Below are positions 33,099 through 41,323 of a DNA stretch of 42,960 nucleotides, in pieces. The notes under the pieces are model-generated. The model was not told the origin of the DNA. It ran no database searches and worked only from the letters and a program-made list of their open reading frames with translations. A program made the position numbers and the translations under genes. Each line of letters opens with the position of its first letter. Position 1 is the first letter of the stretch. This DNA comes from Bradymonadales bacterium (lineage in GTDB: Bacteria > Myxococcota_A > Bradymonadia > JAFGEP01). The stretch is from contig JAFGEP010000094.1 of NCBI GenBank assembly GCA_016931535.1, positions 1-42,960 on the forward strand, read 5' to 3'.

Positions 33099-33175
33099 GC
33101 GGGCGCCATCCGTCGACTTGCCCACGGGCACGCCACCATTTTCCCTTGCAGGCTGCCCTTGGGAATGAGCGGGCG
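33082..33175. repeat. 24-bp direct repeat at a gene end, spacing 70 bp
   Basis: GCTGCCCTTGGGAATGAGCG (plus GGCG) occurs at 33082-33105 and again at 33152-33175; similarity continues as (C/T)CATC. The first copy includes the stop codon of the lipoprotein. A second pair nearby, CAGGTAA(C/T)GGCCAGA, occurs near 33204 and 33272. The 231-bp spacer to 33329 holds no gene. Confidence 0.85.
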
Positions 33176-33329
33176 TCATCGGTTGGTTGACTCTTCGCGC
33201 TGTCAGGTAACGGCCAGAGGGGAGTCCCGTTGCAGAGTGCACCGGCGCCTTTTGCTGTCCACTTCAGCCGCCAGGTAATGGCCAGACGGCAGGCAGCTTG
33301 GCCGGGAAGCGTGCCGGCAGGGCTGTTGC

Positions 33330-35429
33330 CTATTCCAGCTGCAAGGCGGGGGCGGAGGGGGAGCTGTCCAGGCTGGCGCTGCGCGTGGGCGGCGTTGCTT
33401 CGGAGGTGCTACGAGAGGCCGCCTCGATGCTTCGCAGGATGGCGCGTCGCGCCCCGTGGGTGCCCCTGTTCATCTCCTCCTGCACCAGGGCCTCCATGCG
33501 GGGCTGGTCGCGGCGATACATGTCAGAAAGGAAGTGGGCTCTGCCCTCATCGTCCACCCGGACCACGTAGTACTCCACGTGAACGGGGAGCGGTCTCCGC
33601 AAGGTCACCCAGATCTCGGTTCCGGGGGCCCTCTCCTGGTCGATCCGCTCCCTGGACCAGCCCCGGTCGTTGCCCAGCAGGTACTCGGCGAGCTCCATCG
33701 GATGCTGGATGCGGATGCAGCCGTGGGAAAAGGCTCGAAAACTCCGGCGGAAGAGGGACTTCAGGGGGGTGTCGTGCATGTACACGTCGAACGGATTGGG
33801 GAACAGAAACTTCACCTCTCCCAGGGCGTTCTCCGGTCCCGGTAGCTGGCGCACCCACCGGGAGCCGTCGGGGTTGACGATCACCTCGTAGCCGTTGTTC
33901 TCGTACCAGAACGGATCGTCTCGCAGGTTGGGATCGTACTCGTTGATCATGATGTCCTGCGGGACGGTCCAGTAGGGGTTGAACACGATGTACCGCAGGT
34001 TGCGGTGCACCTCCGGGGTGGCGCGGTAGAAGACGCTGCTTCCGGTCTCTCGATCGAACCGGGTGTCGGTGGACCCCACGATCGATCGGAACCGCATGTC
34101 CCGGTTGCCGTTTCGCCACACCTCGACATGGAAGTCGGGGATGTTGACGAAGACATAGTAGCTGGCGTTGCCGATCTGGCTTTCTCTCCAGCGCTGCAGC
34201 GCCACGGCGATCTGCTGGGCCCGCCGAAGAGCGGATGCATTCAGGCTGCGCACCAGCGACTCGGTCATCCGCCCGTCGTCATCGAACTGGTGGGTTACCT
34301 GGTACTCGATGAGCGCACGCCGCAGCTCCCGGTCGTACTCGCGAGACTCCAGGTCGCCCTCGAAATACCCCTCGGCCGCCAGCCGCCTGCGGAGGGCCGG
34401 GATCATGTCGTACTCCCGGCCGGCCCGGATATCGACGAACTCCACCTCCTCCCATCCACCGGCGGCCGCCATCTCCCGATAACGCCGATGGGCCTCCAAC
34501 AGGCGCCCATACTGCTGGTGGGGCGGGACCAGGCTCTCCAGCACAGCGGCGAACCCTTCGGCGCCGAGCCCGGTCAGAAAGGCATCCTTGAGCGCCTGTT
34601 TGACCAGACCCTCCAGCACCTCGGCAGGTTCCTCGTCGGGAACCTCGAACCAGGCGGGGTTGAAGTAGCGCATGTCGTAGGCATACCGGAGGAAACCGAG
34701 CGCCAAGGACAACTCCAGCTCCTCCTGGGTTTGCCGGAAGGATAGGTGAGTTCGTTCGATGCGGTCGATCTGCTCGGTGATCCCCGGAGCCAGGGGTTGG
34801 TCGTTCGATTGCGGTTCATTCACCGCTTCCAGCAGATGGCGATGTCGCTCGGTCTCCTCCAGCTCCAGTAGCCAGGGTCGGTCCTCGATATAGGCGACGA
34901 GCGCCTCCCTGTCCGTTCCGGTGATGGTCACCTCGGCGGGGAGCTCCACGGCAGGCCGCAGCTCCTGCAGGAGCGCGATGTCGTGACCGGCGCGGTCTAC
35001 CCCGTAATGCAGCGGGTTGAGACCATGGAGCCAGGCCTCTTCGAGCAGGTGAAGCAGGGCGCGGCCAGGCTCGGTGATCTGGCCGTCTTCCACGAACACC
35101 GGAAGAAAGCCTCGTTCCTGGTAGATCTCGGCCAGGACCGTATGCAACCGCTCGTCGGCTTCATAGGTCAGCTCGTGAGACGCGATCGCGGTGGCCAGCG
35201 CTGGAGATCCCCCAACCTGGTCGATCCGGGCTGCCAGCTCTCCAGCCAACCGGACCGCAAAACGATCCACCTCCTGCACAGCCAGATCATGAGTGCTCGG
35301 CGCCTCGATCCGATGCTCGTTGAGCGCCCCGTTATTACAGCAAGAGAACACGACGACAAGGCCGGTCAGCGACAGGGAAACCGCCAAGGCCAGTGGAATC
35401 TTCAACATGAGCCGATCGATCCTTCCCAT
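33330..35429 (-). CDS. YkuD-type L,D-transpeptidase, YcbB-like, lipoprotein
   Basis: 699 residues. A lipoprotein-like signal (LALAVSLSLTGLVVVFSC, Cys30), an N-terminal scaffold region (LAEIYQERGFLPVFVEDGQ to LHGLNPLHYGV) typical of YcbB/LdtD, a peptidoglycan-binding-like segment (IPALRRRLAAEGYFEGD to RRALIEYQVTHQFDDDG, about 345-395), then the catalytic domain. Its motif is HDTPLKSLFRRSFRAFSHGC followed by IRI, with the catalytic Cys near 571. It forms meso-DAP to meso-DAP cross-links in peptidoglycan. A Ser/Thr-rich tail of about 40 residues follows. The start could instead be ATG 35408 (MLKIPLALAV), giving a more standard signal. The promoter is at 35462-35490. Confidence 0.88.
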   Translation of the reverse strand: MGRIDRLMLKIPLALAVSLSLTGLVVVFSCCNNGALNEHRIEAPSTHDLAVQEVDRFAVRLAGELAARIDQVGGSPALATAIASHELTYEADERLHTVLAEIYQERGFLPVFVEDGQITEPGRALLHLLEEAWLHGLNPLHYGVDRAGHDIALLQELRPAVELPAEVTITGTDREALVAYIEDRPWLLELEETERHRHLLEAVNEPQSNDQPLAPGITEQIDRIERTHLSFRQTQEELELSLALGFLRYAYDMRYFNPAWFEVPDEEPAEVLEGLVKQALKDAFLTGLGAEGFAAVLESLVPPHQQYGRLLEAHRRYREMAAAGGWEEVEFVDIRAGREYDMIPALRRRLAAEGYFEGDLESREYDRELRRALIEYQVTHQFDDDGRMTESLVRSLNASALRRAQQIAVALQRWRESQIGNASYYVFVNIPDFHVEVWRNGNRDMRFRSIVGSTDTRFDRETGSSVFYRATPEVHRNLRYIVFNPYWTVPQDIMINEYDPNLRDDPFWYENNGYEVIVNPDGSRWVRQLPGPENALGEVKFLFPNPFDVYMHDTPLKSLFRRSFRAFSHGCIRIQHPMELAEYLLGNDRGWSRERIDQERAPGTEIWVTLRRPLPVHVEYYVVRVDDEGRAHFLSDMYRRDQPRMEALVQEEMNRGTHGARRAILRSIEAASRSTSEATPPTRSASLDSSPSAPALQLE

Positions 35430-35433
35430 GGTG

Positions 35434-35450
35434 TCTGCAATCGTTGCAGA
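35434..35450. promoter_or_regulatory. 17-bp palindrome at the L,D-transpeptidase start
   Basis: TCTGCAA-TCG-TTGCAGA is a perfect inverted repeat ending 5 bases before the ATG at 35429, downstream of the predicted promoter. It could be a repressor operator or an RNA hairpin that controls ribosome access; no clear Shine-Dalgarno is seen for this ATG. Confidence 0.45.
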
Positions 35451-35461
35451 GGCCTCAGGAG

Positions 35462-35490
35462 AACCTAAGGCCTGAGTCCAGGCATGTCAA
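35462..35490 (-). promoter_or_regulatory. Sigma-70-type promoter of the L,D-transpeptidase
   Basis: On the minus strand a perfect TTGACA (35490-35485), a 17-bp spacer and TAGGTT (35467-35462, weak, 3/6). The predicted start lies about 25 bases before the ATG at 35429. Confidence 0.5.
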
Positions 35491-35568
35491 AAGAACATGT
35501 CGAACGGCTCTCTGGACCCGACAAACGGCTCGCACAGATCCTCGTCGGTCCTCCGCCGGGCGGAGGGC

Positions 35569-35597
35569 TTGACGGCACCGGGCGCCTGTGCGAGATG
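35569..35597 (+). promoter_or_regulatory. Candidate promoter of tRNA-Leu
   Basis: TTGACG (35569-35574, 5/6), a 17-bp spacer and GAGATG (35592-35597, weak). It ends 9 bases before the mature tRNA 5' end, and the discriminator is GC-rich, as common at stringently controlled stable-RNA promoters. Confidence 0.4.
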
Positions 35598-35606
35598 ACC
35601 GGTGTG

Positions 35607-35692
35607 GCCGGGGTGGCGGAAGTGGTAGACGCAAGAGACTTAAAATCTCTCGGGTATTCTTACCCGTGCGGGTTCGAGTCCCGCCCTCGGCA
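35607..35692 (+). tRNA. tRNA-Leu (anticodon UAA)
   Basis: An 86-nt cloverleaf. Acceptor GCCGGGG/CCTCGGC with discriminator A; D arm GCGG...CGC with GGTAGA; anticodon stem AGAGA/TCTCT with loop CTTAAAA, so the anticodon is TAA (reads UUA and likely UUG). The long type II variable arm is CGGGTA-TTCT-TACCCG, and the T arm GCGGG-TTCGAGT-CCCGC. The CCA end is not encoded. No integrated element is seen at its 3' end. Confidence 0.97.
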
Positions 35693-35707
35693 TGCATCGC
35701 GAAAAGC

Positions 35708-37216
35708 TCAACGACCGGGAAACTCGATCGGGAACCGGATGAATACCGGCGGACCGGTGGCGATCAGGTAGGGCATGGCCCTAAAGAGCTCGACCAGGCA
35801 CGCCGCTGTCTGAAGGTGATCGCTCCGGACGAAGGCGCCGATGGCACTGCCCCCCGGTTCGACCATCAGCCCGACCTCGTTGCCAGTCGGTCTGTCGAGC
35901 TGTGGATCGCAGCGACCGACCTGGCTGGAGTTGGCGGTGATGACCTGGAGGACCATGCCGGGTGACAGCTCGGCCGGCGGCTCGGCACCGAAGCTGAACA
36001 CCAGCGAGTCGTCGCTCAAGGAGAGATCCTGGGGGGAGGTGGTGGCCTGCGCCTGCTGGCCGGTGCCGGGAAGGCGAAACCAGGTGGCCTCGAACCAGGC
36101 TGGTGCCAAGGGAGAAAGCGATAACCCCTGCTCGAACCGACCGGACAGGCGAACGCGCACCATCCGATCGGGCCCGGCCAGCAAGGGGGCGATGGAATCG
36201 ATCTCTCGCCCGGTCCGCGTCGAGATCCCCAGCGGTCCGATGTACTCCAACACAGCCAGGTTGCCCTCCAGTCCGGCGATCGCCTCCTCCAACCTCGCTC
36301 GATAGAAGGTGTCGAACCGCTCGAACCCTGCCCGGTTGACCCGCAACCGTACGTCGGGGATCAACAGCGTCAGACGGTCCGGCTGCACCGGCAAGGCATC
36401 CTCGGGTGCCACGAAGGAACCCCGCTGCAGCGCGTCGAACGGATCCATCCCGCCAAACCCGAGGTAGCGCTGCGCGCTGACCACCAGGGCGGTCAGCTCG
36501 GTACGGGTCTGAGTGGGGGCAGCATCGACAGCCATCCAAAAAGGAGCATCGCCTTCCAAGGGTGAGACACTGCTCCCCTCCGGGATACTGATGGGGAGAT
36601 CCACAAAGGACACGAACGGGTGGCCCTCCTCGGAGATGACCAGGGGGATCTGGACCGGCGCCAGCCAGAAGAAGGGGTCGGAAGCCAAGGGGACCTCCTG
36701 GAGGGTCAAGGTGATCAGCGCCGCAGGAGAGGTGAGGCCGAGGGCGGTCTCGGCGGGAGAGGGGAGAAACTGGAGCTGGAAGGTCGAGTCCCTTTGAATC
36801 GCCTGCTCCCACTGCTGGTCCACCACGGCTTGCGGAGCCTCGGTGGGCTCAACTGGCTGCGGGGTGCCGAGCGTGGAGGGGGGGATCCAGGTGACGGCTC
36901 TGGGAGCGGTCTCGGACCAGAGGCGGTCGAAGCTGCTGTCCCAGGGGATGGCGGCGGGCTGGAGGTCCGACCGCTCCAGTCCGATGTGGACGGCCCTCAA
37001 ACCGGGGGCGTTTTCAAAGCCGCAGCGGAGGATGGCAGACGGCTCGGGTCCATCGACAAATAGCAGGAGCTGTTCCACCACCACGGTCTGATCTTCGACA
37101 GGCTGGAGACCCTCGGCAAAGCAGAAGGCTCTGGCTGCCGACGGGAGGCAAACAGCCGCGATGAGGAAGCTCGCCAGCAGCGGGAGAAATGGTGTTCGAG
37201 ATCGACCGGGTTCCAT
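35708..37216 (-). CDS. Secreted protein of unknown function
   Basis: About 502 residues. Signal peptide (RTPFLPLLASFLIAAVCLPSAARA, cleaved before FCF near residue 30) and no lipobox. The mature protein is rich in Pro, acidic residues and short strands, with few Cys (one near the start, others in CDPQL and AACLVEL toward the end) and hydrophobic phrases such as GHPFVSFVDLPISIPEGSS. I recognise no domain; some features recall large secreted proteins of myxobacteria-like genomes, but this is not a family call. ATG 37216 with GGAGG close upstream begins the signal; the frame is open further upstream without one. It ends 15 bases past the convergent tRNA gene. Confidence 0.65.
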   Translation of the reverse strand: MEPGRSRTPFLPLLASFLIAAVCLPSAARAFCFAEGLQPVEDQTVVVEQLLLFVDGPEPSAILRCGFENAPGLRAVHIGLERSDLQPAAIPWDSSFDRLWSETAPRAVTWIPPSTLGTPQPVEPTEAPQAVVDQQWEQAIQRDSTFQLQFLPSPAETALGLTSPAALITLTLQEVPLASDPFFWLAPVQIPLVISEEGHPFVSFVDLPISIPEGSSVSPLEGDAPFWMAVDAAPTQTRTELTALVVSAQRYLGFGGMDPFDALQRGSFVAPEDALPVQPDRLTLLIPDVRLRVNRAGFERFDTFYRARLEEAIAGLEGNLAVLEYIGPLGISTRTGREIDSIAPLLAGPDRMVRVRLSGRFEQGLSLSPLAPAWFEATWFRLPGTGQQAQATTSPQDLSLSDDSLVFSFGAEPPAELSPGMVLQVITANSSQVGRCDPQLDRPTGNEVGLMVEPGGSAIGAFVRSDHLQTAACLVELFRAMPYLIATGPPVFIRFPIEFPGR

Positions 37217-37365
37217 GAGACCTCCAGTGTCCAGTCGAAGTGGTCGTCCGGCGGCGCGCCGAAATGTACCCTCTTGCACGAGGGAGATCTGGTCTTCTGG
37301 CGGTAAGGTATACCTGCTCTGTTGGATGATCCAGCCGATCGGGGCGGGGGGGGTGAGCGTCGATT

Positions 37366-37410
37366 GGTATTAAGTTACATAAATATGTACATAGGAACAT
37401 AATACATTGC
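37366..37410. promoter_or_regulatory. AT-rich island with a palindrome
   Basis: In a GC-rich window this 45-bp stretch is about three-quarters A+T. It contains TACATA-AA-TATGTA (37376-37389), a 6-2-6 inverted repeat, and further ACAT/ATGT steps. It lies 150-200 bp upstream of the secreted-protein gene and about 80 bp beyond the end of the SPFH operon. Probably a promoter/operator or a binding site for a nucleoid protein. Confidence 0.45.
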
Positions 37411-37492
37411 GAACGACCAGGCGCGTGGCAGAGTACGGCCTGCTACCGAAGGCAGGGGTACCAAGAGGCCCTGGGGGTGGAGGAAATGGGAT

Positions 37493-38752
37493 CTAGCGGC
37501 TGCTGCCCATGAGGGTGGCGGCCAGCTGGTCGAGATGGAACAGGAAGGGGAGGCTATCGGAGGAGAACACCAGGTCTTCGGCGAAGTGGATGCGTTGGGC
37601 CGCCTCCAGGGCCACCAGTGCTCGGCCGCCGGAGCTGGACAGCAGCTCGTTGATGCGCCGATCGCGTTCGGCCTCGATCTCGGCGATGAGCTGGTCGGCT
37701 TGCGCCTGGTATCGGGCCTGCAGCGCGTTGGCGCGGCCCTCGATCTCGGCGACGGCCCGATTGGTATTGGCGTTGATCCCCTCGGTTCCCAGTTGATACA
37801 GCCCATCCTGGTAATGCTGCTGGATCTCCAGGGAGACCTGCTGTCGGTAGGCCTCCTGCTCGTCGAGGTCGGTGGTGGGGTCATCGGGGACGTCCGGTCG
37901 TCCGACCAAAGAGGTTTCCACCAGGGAGAGCAGGTCGGATTGCAGGAACCCCACGGAGTAGACCCGTTCGAGGATGGCCAGCTGTTGATCCCACCAGGCC
38001 GATCGGGAGTTTTCGAGGGCGGCGGTGTTCTGGTTGTAGCTGTCCAGCTCCTGCTGTTTGACCGCCACCTGTTGCTGGGCGTGGTCCAGCAGCGCCTCCT
38101 GTTGCAGCAGCTGGATGCGCTGGAGCTGGTTTTCGTACTCGTCGCGGTAGAAGACGGCTCGGACGTAGATCCGTTCGGCCTCCACGTGGAACTGGGCCAG
38201 GGCCTCGTTCAGGGCGGTCAGGGTTGTATCGGTGACCCGGAGCCTTTCCCTGGTGTTGAAGAAGTCGGGAGCGCGCATCTCGGCCAGGTGGGATCGGAGC
38301 ACCCCGATCGAGGTGTTGCGGGTGCGGTCCTTGTAGGCATCGCCCACGTGCAGCCCGTCCTGGACCAGCTGGTGCCCCTCTCCCTCTCGGATGCGGAAGG
38401 GGATGGTCACATCCAGGGTGACCACGTTGTTATCTTGGGTTCGGATGCTCAACACGTCGTGTTCCAGGAAGTGCAGAAAGTCGTAGCGTTCGTCGAGGGT
38501 ATAGAAGCGGTGGATGCCGACGATCCGCAGGTGGTATCCGGGGCCGAAGTCCCGTTCGGCGATCCCGGTTCCGAAGACGTTGTCCTGGCGCACCCCGATC
38601 TGACCCGGCTCGATGCGGAGGCAGAAAAGGCGGGTGGAGAGGGGGACGACAAGGACGATGGCCAGGGCGATGAGGAGCGGTTTCACGATCTTGCTCTGGC
38701 GGGACTGCAGAAACTGGAGAACCTGTTGAAGCGGGCTGTCATGTTTTCTCAT
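37493..38752 (-). CDS. SPFH/Band 7 domain membrane protein, second of a pair
   Basis: 419 residues. One membrane helix near the N-terminus (about 25-44, VKPLLIALAIVLVVPLSTRL) is followed by an SPFH/prohibitin-type domain (LRIEPGQIGVRQDNVFGTGI to HVEAERIYVRAVFYRDEYENQ, about 45-215). A long helical region rich in Gln, Glu and Ala (about 215-395) predicts a coiled coil, with ALQARYQAQADQLIAEIEAERDRRINELL. Such proteins build large ring assemblies at membranes and organise proteases or lipid domains. Its ATG overlaps the stop of the upstream SPFH gene (ATGA), so the two likely form a hetero-oligomer like HflK/HflC, though they are not clear members of that pair. Confidence 0.85.
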   Translation of the reverse strand: MRKHDSPLQQVLQFLQSRQSKIVKPLLIALAIVLVVPLSTRLFCLRIEPGQIGVRQDNVFGTGIAERDFGPGYHLRIVGIHRFYTLDERYDFLHFLEHDVLSIRTQDNNVVTLDVTIPFRIREGEGHQLVQDGLHVGDAYKDRTRNTSIGVLRSHLAEMRAPDFFNTRERLRVTDTTLTALNEALAQFHVEAERIYVRAVFYRDEYENQLQRIQLLQQEALLDHAQQQVAVKQQELDSYNQNTAALENSRSAWWDQQLAILERVYSVGFLQSDLLSLVETSLVGRPDVPDDPTTDLDEQEAYRQQVSLEIQQHYQDGLYQLGTEGINANTNRAVAEIEGRANALQARYQAQADQLIAEIEAERDRRINELLSSSGGRALVALEAAQRIHFAEDLVFSSDSLPFLFHLDQLAATLMGSSR

Positions 38753-39834
38753 CGCACACCTCCTGCCTGGTTTCCATCCAGGCGGATGGTTTCGGGGGTA
38801 GCGTCATGACGGTAGGGCAGGACCTGGATCCGAATCCCCTCCAGGCGTCGAGCGAGCTGGCGCATGACCGCTTCGGTGCTGTTGGTCTGAAGGGCGTTGA
38901 TCTGGGCCTGGGTTCGGCCGATCTCGGCTTCCATCTGTTGGCGCAGCTCGTCGGCCCGGGCGGCGGTGTTGTTGTAGATGGCCTGGGCCTGTCCTTCCAT
39001 CCGGGTCAGGTTGGCTTGGGCCTGTGCCAGGCGGCGCTCCTGGTCGGCCAGGAACTGGCGCAGGTTTCCTTCCTGCTCGGCGCGCCGTTGCTGGTAGGTG
39101 GCGTTTCGCGCCTGGTCGACCTGTGCCAGGCGGCGTTCCCGCTCGGTGCGGGCCCGCGTCAGCTCCTCTTCGATCACCCGGAGCTGGTTGTTGGCCTGGT
39201 TCCGCTGCTCGATGGTGGTCTCGTACTGGGGGTTGAAGCGAGGTTCGGGGGTGTCCACGTTCAGCACGCGGATACCGTGGGGGTTCAACACCGTGTTGAG
39301 CTGTGCCTGGGCCTCTGCGGTGGCATCGGTGTAGGTGGCGGGGTTGGAGACATCGCGGGTGCTCTGGCGGCCGAACTCGTCGCGCAGGACACTGCGGACC
39401 GCGGGAACCATCCATTCGCGAAAAGCGGTCCCCTCTCCCCGCTCGTGCAGCACCGTGATGGCCTGGTCGGTGATGACCTCGTACTGGATGGTGAGCCGCT
39501 CGAACCAGAAGTTACTCCCATCATTGGCTCGGACGGTGAGCCGGGGGATGACGGTGGTGTCGGGGCTGATGGTGGTGCCTTCCAGGCGAAGGGTCTGGGG
39601 GCTGGTGTCCACGATGTACAGGTCGTGGAACAGCGGGAGATCCACAACCAGCCCAGGCTTGTCGATGAGCTTCTCGTTGCCGGTCAGCCGGTTGACACGG
39701 ATACCGGCCTCCCCCGGCTCGATCTGCCGGAACGACGAGAACAATAGGATCAACAGCACGATGGCCAGGGTGGCGATCAGGGTGAACCAGGGTTTCTTTC
39801 GAATGCGGGGGCTCGAATCGGGGATCGGGCTCAT
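38749..39834 (-). CDS. SPFH/Band 7 domain membrane protein, first of a pair
   Basis: About 361 residues. Short cytosolic N-terminus, one helix (about 16-33, FTLIATLAIVLLILLFSS), then an SPFH domain starting FRQIEPGEAGIRVNRLTGNEKLIDKPGL and continuing through RLTVRANDGSNFWFERLTIQYEV to HGIRVLNVDTPEPRFNPQYETTIEQRNQA. A long coiled-coil stalk follows with many Arg/Gln/Ala heptads (about 205-330). Start: ATG 39834 with AAGGAG 6 bases upstream. The promoter candidate at 39871-39899 precedes it. First gene of the two-gene operon. Confidence 0.86.
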   Translation of the reverse strand: MSPIPDSSPRIRKKPWFTLIATLAIVLLILLFSSFRQIEPGEAGIRVNRLTGNEKLIDKPGLVVDLPLFHDLYIVDTSPQTLRLEGTTISPDTTVIPRLTVRANDGSNFWFERLTIQYEVITDQAITVLHERGEGTAFREWMVPAVRSVLRDEFGRQSTRDVSNPATYTDATAEAQAQLNTVLNPHGIRVLNVDTPEPRFNPQYETTIEQRNQANNQLRVIEEELTRARTERERRLAQVDQARNATYQQRRAEQEGNLRQFLADQERRLAQAQANLTRMEGQAQAIYNNTAARADELRQQMEAEIGRTQAQINALQTNSTEAVMRQLARRLEGIRIQVLPYRHDATPETIRLDGNQAGGVR

Positions 39835-39870
39835 GTGGCGCTCCTTGGGTTGTGACTGGAAACGGCCGCC

Positions 39871-39899
39871 AGGATAGACAAATGCGCACCAAAGCGCAA
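39871..39899 (-). promoter_or_regulatory. Promoter of the SPFH pair with an overlapping inverted repeat
   Basis: On the minus strand TTGCGC (39899-39894, 4/6), a 17-bp spacer and TATCCT (39876-39871, 4/6). The inverted repeat TGCGC-TTTGGT-GCGCA overlaps the -35 and spacer, a natural place for a repressor. Confidence 0.45.
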
Positions 39900-40060
39900 A
39901 AGGGTCGTCGCCGGCCTTGACGAGCCCCAAGCCGGTCGATGGCCAGTCACGGTGGCATCCGTCGCTTGGCCCACAGGTCTACCTGGTCTGCCTGGATGGT
40001 CAGCTTGGGCTCGTCGCGCAGTGTAGTATCTACCGCTTGGCCGAGGGCGCAACCGGGCGG

Positions 40061-41215
40061 TCACCGCTCGTCATGGCTGGCGCTGAAGGCGTCGGTCCTG
40101 CCGTCTCGGCGAAGGCGATCGAAGTAGTCCGCCAGGTTGCGTTTGAGCTCCTCCTCGGAACCGCTGCGAAACAACGAGGTCCGCAGCCTGGCCCCCCAGG
40201 GAAGCCCCTTGGTCAAGAAGCCCAGGACCTTCTTGATCCGGCCTAACCGGACATCGACCCGGTCGAACCCCACAGCTCTCCGATCGAGGTAGGTCACGAT
40301 CAGCTCGTGGCGAAGCTCGAGGGCCGGCTCGAACGGCTCTGTTCCCTCCAGGCTCTGTGCGATCTGCAGCAGCAGCCAGGGGTTGCGCAAGACCCCCCGC
40401 CCCGCCATGACTCCGGACGCCCCGGATGCTCTCAGCGCCCGGTGGGCGTCTGGTACGGTCAGGATATCCCCGTTGACCACCACCGGAATTCGGACCGCCT
40501 CGACCACCTCCCGCACCGCCTCCCACTGGGCACGTCCGCTATACATTGCCATCCGGGTGCGGGCATGCACCGTGACCATCCGGGCACCCGCCGACTCGGC
40601 AAGGTGGGCGATCTGTGGCGCATTGCGATGATCGTCGTCCCACCCCAGCCGCATCTTGACGGTGAAGGGAACGGTGACCGCGGCCGCCACCGCCTCGAAA
40701 ATCCGCGCGGCCAGCTCCGGTTCGCGCATCAGGTAGGCGCCGCTCTTGCCCTGGTTGACCGACTTGGAAGGGCAACCCAGATTCAGATCCACGATGTCCG
40801 CTCCCATCTGCTGGCAGCGGACCGCGGACTCGGCCATGCGGGCGGGATCGCTTCCGTAGATCTGGACAGCCACGGGGTGCTCGTCCTGATCGATCTCGGC
40901 TGTCTCCTTCACCCGCCGGGCATCCCGAGTCAGCCCTTCGGAGCTCACAAACTCGGTGACGGTCAGACCGCAACCTCCCAAGGACCGGATCAGGCGGCGA
41001 TAGTGGCGGTCGGTGATCCCTTCCATGGGGGCCAGGATGCAGGGGGGGACGATCGTCACCGATCCCACCGCCAGGGGAGAGCGCATATCCGGCGGGATTC
41101 GATCGGTAGGCCGTTTGCTCGCACTGGTGGCGGGGAGCCCATTGGAGGTCGTGTCCCGATCTGAGGGGTTTTGTGTCATCGGGTGTTGAGTCGCTTCGTC
41201 TACCCGGTTCATCAT
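40061..41215 (-). CDS. dus: tRNA-dihydrouridine synthase (Dus family, DusB-like)
   Basis: Up to 384 residues. FMN-binding TIM barrel: LAPMEGITDRHYRRLI, AVQIYGSDP, the signature DIVDLNLGCPSKSVNQGKSGAYLM with the catalytic Cys, FTVKMRLGWDD, VTVHARTRMAMYSGRAQWE, VVVNGDI and VMAGRGVLRNPWL. It reduces uridines in the tRNA D loop. The N-terminal 40 residues are low-complexity polar sequence outside the family; ATG 41086 (MRSPLAVGS) or 41179 may be the true start, but none has a clear ribosome binding site. Its C-terminal helical domain is complete. Lies between the SPFH operon and a propeller lipoprotein, same strand, with 108- and 226-bp gaps. Confidence 0.92.
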   Translation of the reverse strand: MMNRVDEATQHPMTQNPSDRDTTSNGLPATSASKRPTDRIPPDMRSPLAVGSVTIVPPCILAPMEGITDRHYRRLIRSLGGCGLTVTEFVSSEGLTRDARRVKETAEIDQDEHPVAVQIYGSDPARMAESAVRCQQMGADIVDLNLGCPSKSVNQGKSGAYLMREPELAARIFEAVAAAVTVPFTVKMRLGWDDDHRNAPQIAHLAESAGARMVTVHARTRMAMYSGRAQWEAVREVVEAVRIPVVVNGDILTVPDAHRALRASGASGVMAGRGVLRNPWLLLQIAQSLEGTEPFEPALELRHELIVTYLDRRAVGFDRVDVRLGRIKKVLGFLTKGLPWGARLRTSLFRSGSEEELKRNLADYFDRLRRDGRTDAFSASHDER

Positions 41216-41323
41216 CTCGGAGATGGTAGCGATCTCGGGGTGTAGTGGAAAGGGGGGCTTACGAGGTACTCGCCAGGAGGTGGGTAGAGGTGCTGCGGCG
41301 GGTCGGAGCGTCCCCTTTTGCCC

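Noticed and set aside
35607..35760. tRNA-Leu as an integration (att) site
   Set aside because: No integrase gene and no repeat of the tRNA 3' end are seen in the window; the downstream gene is an ordinary convergent CDS.
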